A stretch of DNA of 64,000 nt from Actinorhabdospora filicis. GTDB taxonomy: Bacteria > Actinomycetota > Actinomycetes > Mycobacteriales > Micromonosporaceae. The DNA lies in NCBI RefSeq assembly GCF_030269765.1, contig NZ_BSTX01000001.1, positions 848,106 to 912,105 on the forward strand, given 5' to 3'. Below, in pieces: positions 17,025 through 23,703 of this stretch (positions within the stretch are counted from its first letter, which is position 1; each line of letters opens with the position of its first letter). Both the position numbers and the translations under genes were made by a program. The notes beneath the pieces were generated by a model. It made no database searches, was not told where the DNA came from, and saw only the letters and a list, made by a program, of their open reading frames with translations.

Positions 17025-17153
17025 GATGATCGTCCTCCAACGCGGCCGGGCACTCGCCGGCCGACGCGGCTCAGCCAACGCGCCGGGCGGTTTCCCCGCC
17101 GTTAGCGGAAACGGAAACGCGCCGGAAACGGCCCGCTGCGGCAGCATGGGGCC

Positions 17154-17810
17154 ATGCGGATTCTCGTGGTGGAGGACGAACCGGTGCTGGCCGAGGCGGT
17201 GGCGTCCTGGCTGCGCGCCGAAGCGCACGCCGTCGACGTCGCGCTGGACGGGGCGGCGGCGCTGGAGCGCGTCGGCGTCCACGAATACGACGTGGTGGTC
17301 CTGGACCGCGATCTGCCGCTGGTGCACGGCGACGAGGTGTGCCGCGCGATCGTGGCCGCCGAGGAGCCCGCCCGCGTCCTGATGCTGACCGCGTCGACCA
17401 CTGTGGACGACCGGGTCGCCGGGCTGTCCCTGGGCGCCGACGACTACCTCGCCAAACCCTTCGCCTTCGCCGAACTGGCCGCCCGCGTCACCGCGCTGGG
17501 CCGCCGGTCGCGGCCCGCGGTGCCGCCCGTCCTGCAACGCGCGGGCATACGCCTCGACCCCAACCGCCGCGAGGTCTACCGCGACGGGCGCTACGTTCCC
17601 CTGTCCCGCAAAGAATTCGCGGTGCTCACCGAGCTGCTGCGCGCCGACGGAGCGGTCGTCTCGGCCGAACGGCTGCTGGAGAAGGCCTGGGACGAGCACG
17701 CCGACCCGTTCACCAACGCCGTGCGGCTGGCCGTGCTGAAGCTGCGCCGCAAACTCGGCGAGCCCGCCGTCATCCGCACCGAGCCCGGGGCGGGGTACCG
17801 GATCCCGTGA
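17154..17810 (+). CDS. OmpR-family response regulator
   Basis: A 218-residue protein (ATG 17154). The receiver domain has the acidic pair in VVEDEP, phospho-acceptor Asp51 in VVVLDRDLP, the Thr in LMLTAS and the Lys in YLAKPF. The C-terminal winged helix contains RKEFAVLTELLRADGAVVSA and ends with EPGAGYRIP. Its stop overlaps the kinase start (GTGA). It is transcribed away from the lipoprotein-efflux operon and probably controls that operon, as in many BceRS/VraSR-like antibiotic-sensing modules. Confidence 0.93.
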   Translation: MRILVVEDEPVLAEAVASWLRAEAHAVDVALDGAAALERVGVHEYDVVVLDRDLPLVHGDEVCRAIVAAEEPARVLMLTASTTVDDRVAGLSLGADDYLAKPFAFAELAARVTALGRRSRPAVPPVLQRAGIRLDPNRREVYRDGRYVPLSRKEFAVLTELLRADGAVVSAERLLEKAWDEHADPFTNAVRLAVLKLRRKLGEPAVIRTEPGAGYRIP

Positions 17811-18931
17811 GGCGCCTGACGATCCGCGCCCGCCTGACGCTGGTCTACGGCGGGCTGTTCTTCCTGGCCGGCGGCGTCCTGCTCGGGCTGACCTACTTCC
17901 TGGTCCGGCAGCAGCTGCTGGGGCCCGGCCCGCAGAACACCATCACCAACGGGCCGGAGCCCGCCGCGTCCGGCCCGTCGTTCATGACCGGCGACACCTT
18001 CTCGCAAGGCGTGGTCGAGGCGCAGGGCGACGCGCTGCGGCAGCTGCTGGTCCAGGGGACCATCGCGCTGCTACTGGTCGGCGTGGTCGCCACCGCCTTC
18101 GGCTACCTGCTGTCCGGGCGTCTCCTCCAGCCGCTCCAGCGCGTCACCGAGACCGCCCGCCGCATCGCCGACGCGCCCGCCGCCGACCGCGGCCTCCACG
18201 AGCGCCTCGCCCTGTCCGGCCCCCGCGACGAAGTCAAGGACCTCGCCGACACCTTCGACCTGATGCTGGAGCGCCTCGACGGCTCCTTCGACGGGCAGCG
18301 CCGGTTCATCGCCAACGCGTCTCACGAACTGCGCACGCCCCTCACCCTCAACCGCGCGCTCATCGAGGTCGCGCTCGCGCAGGGCACCGACGTCCGCCTC
18401 CTCGGCGAGACCCTCCTCGACATCAACGCCCGCCACGAACGCCTCATCGACGGGCTGCTGCTGCTCGCGGCCTCCGAACGCGAGCTCGACGAACGGTCCT
18501 ACGTGGACATGGCCGACATCGTCGAGCACATCGCCGCCACCACCCCCGCCGAGGACGTCACGGTCACCACCGCGACCGCCGAGGCCGCCACCACCGGCAA
18601 CCCCGTCCTCCTGGAACGGCTCGTGCAGAACCTCGTGGAGAACGGCGTCCGCAACAACGAACCCGGCGGCCGCGTCCACGTGACCAGCGCGACCCGCGAC
18701 GGCCGCGCGGTGGTGGAGGTGACCAACACCGGGCCCGTCGTGCCCCGCTACGAGATCCCCGGGCTCTTCGAGCCCTTCCGCCGCCTGGCCGACCGCGTGC
18801 GGGCGCCGGGCGCCGGACTGGGGCTGTCGATCGTGCGCGCGGTGGCGCACGCTCATGGTGGGGACGTGCGGGCGGAGCCCGGGGAGGGGGGCGGGCTGGT
18901 GGTGGTGGTGGAGTTGCCGGGGGCGGACTAG
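17807..18931 (+). CDS. Sensor histidine kinase
   Basis: A 374-residue kinase. GTG 17807 overlaps the regulator stop. Two membrane helices (about 13-33 and 84-103) enclose a short 50-residue extracytoplasmic loop without cysteines. A HAMP segment leads to the H-box FIANASHELRTPL with His173, then N-box (LVQNLVENGVRNN), a weak F-box and the G-box GAGLGLSIV. The short loop suggests it senses the membrane or the exporter itself, not a soluble ligand. The stop codon is shared with the convergent vsr gene through a CTAG overlap. Confidence 0.93.
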   Translation: MRRLTIRARLTLVYGGLFFLAGGVLLGLTYFLVRQQLLGPGPQNTITNGPEPAASGPSFMTGDTFSQGVVEAQGDALRQLLVQGTIALLLVGVVATAFGYLLSGRLLQPLQRVTETARRIADAPAADRGLHERLALSGPRDEVKDLADTFDLMLERLDGSFDGQRRFIANASHELRTPLTLNRALIEVALAQGTDVRLLGETLLDINARHERLIDGLLLLAASERELDERSYVDMADIVEHIAATTPAEDVTVTTATAEAATTGNPVLLERLVQNLVENGVRNNEPGGRVHVTSATRDGRAVVEVTNTGPVVPRYEIPGLFEPFRRLADRVRAPGAGLGLSIVRAVAHAHGGDVRAEPGEGGGLVVVVELPGAD

Positions 18932-19350
18932 TGCGTGCGGACGAGGGCGGCGACCTTCGCGGCCGCCTCGGCGGTGTCCTCGTGTTCCCACACCCGCAGG
19001 ACGGTCCAGCCGTGCTCGGCCAGGACCCGGTCGGTCTCGGCGTCCCGCCGCCGGTTCACCACGATCTTGTCGGCCCAGTAGGCGGCGTTCGTCGCCGACT
19101 TCGTGTGGTGCTCGGGGCAGCCGTGCCAGAAGCAGCCGTCCATGAACACCGCGATCTTCCGCCGGGTGAAGACCAGGTCGGCCGTCCGGCGCAGCTTCGG
19201 CAGCGGCCGCACCGACACGCGATACCGCAGTCCCATCGCGTGCACCGCCCGCCGCAGCGCCAGTTCGGGCTTGGTGTCCCGACTCTTGTTGGAGCGCATG
19301 CTCTTGCGGACGCCCTCGCTCGACGCGCCGGCGGGTCTGGTCACGGCCAC
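18928..19350 (-). CDS. vsr: Very-short-patch-repair (Vsr) endonuclease
   Basis: A 140-residue protein (GTG 19350, chosen because TACGGT ends 6 bases upstream; GTG 19344 is the other option). The family motifs are complete: MRSNKSRDTKPELALRRAVH, then the catalytic Asp in RTADLVF, then the zinc/active-site FMDGCFWHGCPEH, and a C-terminal 'VLAEHGWTVLRVWEHE'. Vsr nicks T:G mismatches arising from 5-methylcytosine deamination. No Dcm-type methylase is in the window, so it is solitary here. It overlaps the kinase gene by four bases (CTAG), each strand reading a TAG stop. Confidence 0.88.
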   Translation of the reverse strand: MAVTRPAGASSEGVRKSMRSNKSRDTKPELALRRAVHAMGLRYRVSVRPLPKLRRTADLVFTRRKIAVFMDGCFWHGCPEHHTKSATNAAYWADKIVVNRRRDAETDRVLAEHGWTVLRVWEHEDTAEAAAKVAALVRTH

Positions 19351-19396
19351 CGGGCCACCGTAGGCCGGCGCGGTCGATCTCTCCCCCGCGGGTGCG

Positions 19397-19984
19397 TCAC
19401 ACCCCGACCGGCACATGCACCGAAAGCCCCCGCGGCGCCTCGCCCTCTTCCACCGGCGAGCTCCACGCGCCCAGTGCGTAGTGGGGCTGGTCGCCGAGGG
19501 CGGATATGAAGCAGATCAGGTTGACGGGCCAGCCGGTGCGATGGAACAAGTACGCGTCCATCGGGGTGGGGTGTTCGCTGATGCGCTGGCCGCGTTCGTG
19601 GGGTGGGCCGATGCGGTGCCAGTCGGGGTGGAGGTGGATGGAGCCGAGGATCTCCATGCCCTGTTCTTCGGCTTCGCGGTGGGCGGCGAGGAGGTCGCGG
19701 GAGTCGCACCAGTAGCCGCGGCGGGTGTTGGCGTAGGCCGGGCCGAAGCAGGGGACGATGGTCTCGGCGAATTCGGCCAGGACGAGGGGGGAATCCTCGC
19801 GGACGTTGCGGGCGAAGCGGATGCGGTGGATGTGCGCCGTGTCGCCGTCGATGTCGCCGAGCAGGAGCGCCCAGCAGCGCGGGGGCGCGTCGGGGCGGGC
19901 CGCCTCGTACTCCTCGGCGGCGGTCTGGACGAAGGGGCCGAGCATGCCCGCGCGGGCGAAGGCGACGGCCGTAACTAGTGACAC
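19397..19984 (-). CDS. JAMM/MPN-like metalloprotease-fold protein
   Basis: A 195-residue protein. GTG 19984 is preferred because TACCGT lies 7 bases upstream (leaderless pattern). The centre has GSIHLHPDWHRIGPPHERG followed by SEHPTPMDAYLF, matching the H-x-H-P...D metal site of JAB1/MPN proteins (His117, His119, Asp143). The upstream LLLGDIDGD would hold the family's general acidic strand. JAMM proteins cleave isopeptide or C-terminal peptide bonds, for example in Pup- or ThiS-like pathways. No ubiquitin-like partner is nearby, so the substrate is open. Confidence 0.6.
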   Translation of the reverse strand: MSLVTAVAFARAGMLGPFVQTAAEEYEAARPDAPPRCWALLLGDIDGDTAHIHRIRFARNVREDSPLVLAEFAETIVPCFGPAYANTRRGYWCDSRDLLAAHREAEEQGMEILGSIHLHPDWHRIGPPHERGQRISEHPTPMDAYLFHRTGWPVNLICFISALGDQPHYALGAWSSPVEEGEAPRGLSVHVPVGV

Positions 19985-20082
19985 GCCTCGCACGGTAGCC
20001 AACAACCGCCGGGGAATCACGTGTCCGGAGGTTAACTCCCCATTCGGCTCACCGGGGACGACACCGGACGCGGTGGGCTTGA

Positions 20083-20568
20083 TCAGGAGTTCAGGAACTC
20101 GTCGCATTCGCCGGCCGCGCGGATCCGGGCGACCACGCGTCCGGTGATGGACGTGAGGGTGGCGATCTCCTCGGGGGTGAGGAGGTCGATGAAGTAGGCG
20201 CGGACGGCCTCCACGTGCGGTGGGGCGGCGGCCACGATCGCGGTGCGGCCCTGCTCGGTGAGCTCCACCATGGTGCCGCGGGCGTCGGTCTCGCATTCGG
20301 TGCGGACGAGGAGGCCGCGCTGCTCCATGCGGCGCAGCTGGTGGGCGAGGCGGCTGCGATCCCAGCCGACCTCGTTGCGCAGTTCGCGGGCGCGCAGGCG
20401 CTGGCCGGGGGTCTCGGACAGGACGACGAGGAGCGTGTAGTCGGCCTCGGAGAGCCCGGAGTCCCGATTCAGTTGTTTCTCCAATGTCCCGGCCAGGACC
20501 TGGTACATCTCTCGGTAGCCGCGCCAGGCGGCCTGCTCCTGCTCGTTCAGCCAGTTCGTGGGGGTCAT
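20083..20568 (-). CDS. MarR-family regulator
   Basis: A 161-residue winged-helix protein. ATG 20568 follows TAGGAT by 7 bases, so it is probably leaderless. The core SEADYTLLVVLSETPGQRLRA, then ELRNEVGWDRSRLAHQLRRM, then the wing VRTECETDARGTMVELTEQG is typical of MarR. It faces a YceI gene. The shared promoter region has two 6-6-6 inverted repeats, so it likely represses both itself and yceI in response to a small hydrophobic ligand or stress. Two cysteines are present but not in the OhrR position. Confidence 0.9.
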   Translation of the reverse strand: MTPTNWLNEQEQAAWRGYREMYQVLAGTLEKQLNRDSGLSEADYTLLVVLSETPGQRLRARELRNEVGWDRSRLAHQLRRMEQRGLLVRTECETDARGTMVELTEQGRTAIVAAAPPHVEAVRAYFIDLLTPEEIATLTSITGRVVARIRAAGECDEFLNS

Positions 20569-20585
20569 GGATGTGATCCTACCCC

Positions 20586-20603
20586 CTGATGTTGACGCAT
20601 CAG
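20586..20603. promoter_or_regulatory. MarR operator candidate 1
   Basis: Perfect inverted repeat CTGATG-N6-CATCAG. Its spacer contains most of the TTGACG -35 element (20592-20597) of the yceI promoter. Confidence 0.6.
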
Positions 20604-20620
20604 CATCCTTCCGCTATGTT
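20592..20620 (+). promoter_or_regulatory. yceI promoter
   Basis: -35 TTGACG (20592-20597), 17-base spacer, -10 TATGTT (20615-20620). It lies 45 bp upstream of the YceI start and between two operator-like repeats. Confidence 0.6.
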
Positions 20621-20637
20621 TGCTGACACGACAGCAA
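20620..20637. promoter_or_regulatory. MarR operator candidate 2
   Basis: Perfect inverted repeat TTGCTG-N6-CAGCAA just after the -10 of the yceI promoter. Same 6-6-6 geometry as the first site, centres 34 bp apart. Confidence 0.6.
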
Positions 20638-20664
20638 GTCGTGCGATTCCTGAGGGAGACACCA

Positions 20665-21225
20665 ATGAGCATCGTTCTCGACCCCGCCCTGACCGGCACC
20701 TACGTCCTCGACCCGAGCCACAGCCGCCTCGGCTTCGTCGCCCGCCACGCGATGGTCACCAAGGTGCGCGGCTTCTTCGAGAAGTATGAGGGCACCGGTT
20801 TCCTCGACTTCTCCGCGCCGGAGAAGTCCACCGCGAAGGTCACCGTCGACGTCGCCAGCGTCAACACGGGCAACGAGCAGCGGGACGGGCACCTGCGCGC
20901 CAACGACTTCTTCGACGCGCCGAGCTTCCCGCAGATCACCTTCGAGTCCACCGGCGCGAAGGTCATCGACGAGACCACCTTCGAGCTCACCGGCGACCTG
21001 ACCATCAAGGGCGTCACCAAGCCCGTCACCGTCGAGTTCGAGTACACCGGCACCGCCACCGACCCGTTCGGCAACCTGCGCGCCGGCTTCGAGGGCAAGA
21101 CCGTCATCAACCGCAAGGACTGGGGCGTCAACTGGAACGCCGCCCTGGAGACCGGGGGCGTCCTCGTCTCCGAGAAGGTGACCCTGGAGTTCGACGTCTC
21201 CGCCATCAAGCAGGCGGACGCGTAA
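20665..21225 (+). CDS. YceI-family lipid/isoprenoid-binding protein
   Basis: A 186-residue beta-barrel protein with no signal peptide. ATG 20665 has GAGGGAG upstream. Family hallmarks: YVLDPSHSRLGFVARHAMVTKVRG at the start (quoted for position), VDVASVNTGNEQRDGHLRANDFF, and GDLTIKGVTKPVTVEFEY. YceI proteins bind polyprenyl or amphipathic lipids in a long hydrophobic barrel. Expression is probably controlled by the divergent MarR protein through the two inverted repeats. A strong terminator follows. Confidence 0.92.
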   Translation: MSIVLDPALTGTYVLDPSHSRLGFVARHAMVTKVRGFFEKYEGTGFLDFSAPEKSTAKVTVDVASVNTGNEQRDGHLRANDFFDAPSFPQITFESTGAKVIDETTFELTGDLTIKGVTKPVTVEFEYTGTATDPFGNLRAGFEGKTVINRKDWGVNWNAALETGGVLVSEKVTLEFDVSAIKQADA

Positions 21226-21254
21226 GGACGGGCTCCCCAAAGACCTGTTCCCTC

Positions 21255-21295
21255 AGGACCCCGCCCCCGGCCGTCACGGTCGGGCGCGGGGTCCT
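21255..21295. terminator. Strong intrinsic terminator after yceI
   Basis: Outer stem AGGACCCCGC (21255-21264) and GCGGGGTCCT (21286-21295), extended inward by a partly paired CCCCGGCCG/CGGTCGGG arm, followed by AAAAG. Confidence 0.75.
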
Positions 21296-21411
21296 AAAAG
21301 CGCGAGGCCGCAGGGAGAAACGGTCCCGCACGCCGGATTGGGCTTTGACGGCCGGACATCGGCTGCGGTTCCGACATGTCACGGAATTCCGCCTGTTGGG
21401 ACGGCGGCGGC

Positions 21412-22185
21412 TCAGACCGAGCACGCCGTCAGCAGCCCCGGATCCGCCCGCACGATCCGCAGATACGTCTCCTGCAGCGCCGGACCCGGGTCGACCCCGA
21501 ACTCCTCGGCCAGCCGCCGCCGGACGCCGGTGTAGACCCGCAGCGCGTCGGCCTGCCGCCCGGCCCGGTAGAGAGCGGTCATCAGGTAGCCGGTGGCGCG
21601 CTCCCGGAACGGATGCGCCCGGCAGAACGCGGTCAGCTCGGCCGCCGCCGCGTGATGGCGGCCGCAGGCCAGATCCAGCCGCAGCACCTCCTCCACCGTG
21701 GACAGCCGCCGCTCCTCCCACTCGGCCCGGCGGCGCTCGGCGAAAGGTCCGTCCACACCGGACATCGCCTGCCCCTTCACCAGCTCCAGGGCCCGCCGCA
21801 GCAGGACGGCCGCCGCGCCCGGATCGGGCGTCTCGCGGGCGGCGCGGGTGAGCGCCCCGAACTCCGACAGGTCCACCGTGGACGTCTCCGGCAGCCGCAG
21901 CGCGTAACCGCCGCCGCTGCACACCAGCGGGTTGGGCACGTCGGCGCAGGACAGGACGCGGCGCAGGCGCGAGGCGTAGGTCCGCAGGGACTGCCCCACC
22001 CGGGCGGGCGCGAGATCCCCCCAGATCCCGTCGCTCAGCTCCTCGGCCGGATGCACCCAGCCCGGCCGGAAGACCAGCATGGCCAGGAAGGCCCGCTGTC
22101 TGGGCCCGCCCAGGTGCAGCGGGACGCCGTCCCGCCACGCGCGCACCGGGCCGAGCACGCCCACGCGAATGCCATCGGATTCCAT
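21412..22185 (-). CDS. SARP-family transcriptional activator (AfsR/DnrI type)
   Basis: A 257-residue protein of typical small-SARP length. The N-terminal OmpR-like winged helix (VGVLGPVRAWRDGVPLHLGG, RAFLAMLVFRPGWVHPAEEL, GYALRLP) is followed by a bacterial transcriptional activation domain (about 105-250, with ELVKGQAMSGVDGPFAE and YRAGRQADALRVYTGVRRRL). SARPs bind 11-bp-phased heptamer repeats overlapping -35 regions and switch on secondary metabolism or secreted products. The divergent metzincin gene has just such repeats, so it is the likely target. No biosynthetic cluster is adjacent. Confidence 0.9.
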   Translation of the reverse strand: MESDGIRVGVLGPVRAWRDGVPLHLGGPRQRAFLAMLVFRPGWVHPAEELSDGIWGDLAPARVGQSLRTYASRLRRVLSCADVPNPLVCSGGGYALRLPETSTVDLSEFGALTRAARETPDPGAAAVLLRRALELVKGQAMSGVDGPFAERRRAEWEERRLSTVEEVLRLDLACGRHHAAAAELTAFCRAHPFRERATGYLMTALYRAGRQADALRVYTGVRRRLAEEFGVDPGPALQETYLRIVRADPGLLTACSV

Positions 22186-22246
22186 CGATTCCCCCCTTGG
22201 ATCTACGGTCCGGCCGCGAGTGTGCCGTCAGGCCGTTGCGGACGGA

Positions 22247-22315
22247 TTGACATCCGGTTGACGCCGGAGGCGTCCACGCTTCATTGACAGCGTGTTCACG
22301 GCCGCCCGGCAGGCT
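22247..22315 (+). promoter_or_regulatory. SARP-type direct repeats and leaderless promoter of the metzincin gene
   Basis: TTGAC at 22247 and 22258 (11 bp apart), then TTGAC at 22284 and TTCAC at 22295 (again 11 bp). Eight bases after the last heptamer comes CAGGCT (22310-22315), which ends 7 bases before ATG 22323. That is the standard spacing of SARP-activated promoters, with a leaderless start. Confidence 0.55.
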
Positions 22316-22322
22316 TCCCGGC

Positions 22323-23657
22323 ATGCGACTCCTCAAGCGCACATCACAATGGACACTGGCCGCCGCCACGCTGGCGGCCCTGATCGCGGCCGGGACGGCC
22401 CAAGCCGCGCCCGCCCGCCCCGGCGTCATCGCCGACGAGAAGCTGCCGGCGCCCGCCGTCCGGCTGCTGTCGGCGCCCACCAACACTCCCCCGCGCTGCG
22501 ACGGGGACGGCCAGAGCGGCAAGCGCGTCCAGCTGCTCTACGTCCGCGGCGACCGGCAGGCCGACCGCCTGGAGCAGCTGCGCCCGACGTTCGTGGAGCA
22601 CGTGAACAACATCAACGGGCGCTTCGTGCAGACCTCGGAGGCCATGGGCGAGCGCCGCGAGGTCCGCTTCGTGCACGACTCCTCGTGCGCGCCGACCATC
22701 ACGCGGGTGGTCATCCCGCAGTCGGCGATGGACGACCCGGACGCCGGGAAGGCCCGCGACGCGGTGGAGGCCGCGGGTTACGGCCGCGCCGACCGGAAGT
22801 ACGTGGTGTGGACGGAGAACACCGTCTGCGGTCTGGGCTGGGGTGGCCGGGGCGATCAGCGCACCGGCGACGCCAACGAGAACAACTGGTACTCGGGCTG
22901 GGCGATGGTCGGCCTGAACGGCTGCTTCGGCAATCCCGACGCCGACGTCCACGAGCTGCTGCACACGATGGGCGCGGTGCACCGGGACGCCCCGTACGCC
23001 ACGACCAACGGTCACTGCTTCATCTACGGCGACCTGATGTGCTACGACGACGGTGGCATCCCGAACCCGCCGGGGCGGATGATCAACTGCCCGAACCCGG
23101 GTGAGGGCTGGATCGACTGCAATCACGACTCGTACTTCAATCCGCGTCCGCGCGCCGGCGGTTACCTGTCCTCGCACTGGAACATCGCCGACAGCCTGTT
23201 CCTGATCCGGGGCGGCGGCGGTTCGCCGGGGCTGCCGACCTCGCGGGTGAACTTCACCAACGCGGCCAACGGCTACGTCGCCGACGTCGATTACGCGCAG
23301 ACCGCCGATGGGACGAAGGTGAAGCTGGAGGGCGAGCACGGGCACGACGCCTCGCGCTGGAACCTGGCGGCGCTGGGCGACGGGACGTACCGGATCACGC
23401 CGGTGCTGGCCTCGGGCAGCGCGCTGGACGCCAACACCGACCGGTCGCGGGTGGTGGACGGGACGAGCTACTTCGCCCAGATCTGGGGTTACGGCGGTGG
23501 CGCGAACCAGAAGTGGCGGATCACGTCCAATGGGGACGGCACCTACAAGATCGTCGCCTTCGACGGCGGCTGCCTGACGGGTGAGAACCCGGGCAGCGCG
23601 CTGGGCGTGTGGGCGTGCACGGGCGCGGCGAACCAGAAGTGGCGCATCGCGCAGTAG
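22323..23657 (+). CDS. Secreted metzincin metalloprotease with C-terminal ricin-type lectin domain
   Basis: A 444-residue exported protein. Signal peptide at 1-29 (cleavage after AQA-A). The zinc site HELLHTMGAVH (His210, Glu211, His214, Gly217, His220) is the extended metzincin motif, and the Met-turn is GDLMCYDD (Met239). Eight or more cysteines in the catalytic part suggest disulfides, which could need the DsbA/VKOR pair elsewhere in the window. Residues about 305-444 form a ricin B-like beta-trefoil with repeated NQKWRI endings. It should be secreted to attack protein substrates at carbohydrate-coated surfaces. Likely activated by the divergent SARP. Confidence 0.88.
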   Translation: MRLLKRTSQWTLAAATLAALIAAGTAQAAPARPGVIADEKLPAPAVRLLSAPTNTPPRCDGDGQSGKRVQLLYVRGDRQADRLEQLRPTFVEHVNNINGRFVQTSEAMGERREVRFVHDSSCAPTITRVVIPQSAMDDPDAGKARDAVEAAGYGRADRKYVVWTENTVCGLGWGGRGDQRTGDANENNWYSGWAMVGLNGCFGNPDADVHELLHTMGAVHRDAPYATTNGHCFIYGDLMCYDDGGIPNPPGRMINCPNPGEGWIDCNHDSYFNPRPRAGGYLSSHWNIADSLFLIRGGGGSPGLPTSRVNFTNAANGYVADVDYAQTADGTKVKLEGEHGHDASRWNLAALGDGTYRITPVLASGSALDANTDRSRVVDGTSYFAQIWGYGGGANQKWRITSNGDGTYKIVAFDGGCLTGENPGSALGVWACTGAANQKWRIAQ

Positions 23658-23669
23658 CGGGAGTGAACG

Positions 23670-23702
23670 GACGGCGGGGGCGCGCATCGCGCCCCCGCCG
23701 TC
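23670..23702. terminator. Bidirectional terminator
   Basis: Perfect 15-bp stem GACGGCGGGGGCGCG (23670-23684) and CGCGCCCCCGCCGTC (23688-23702) with a CAT loop, between the convergent metzincin and alpha-galactosidase genes. Confidence 0.8.
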
Positions 23703-23703
23703 G

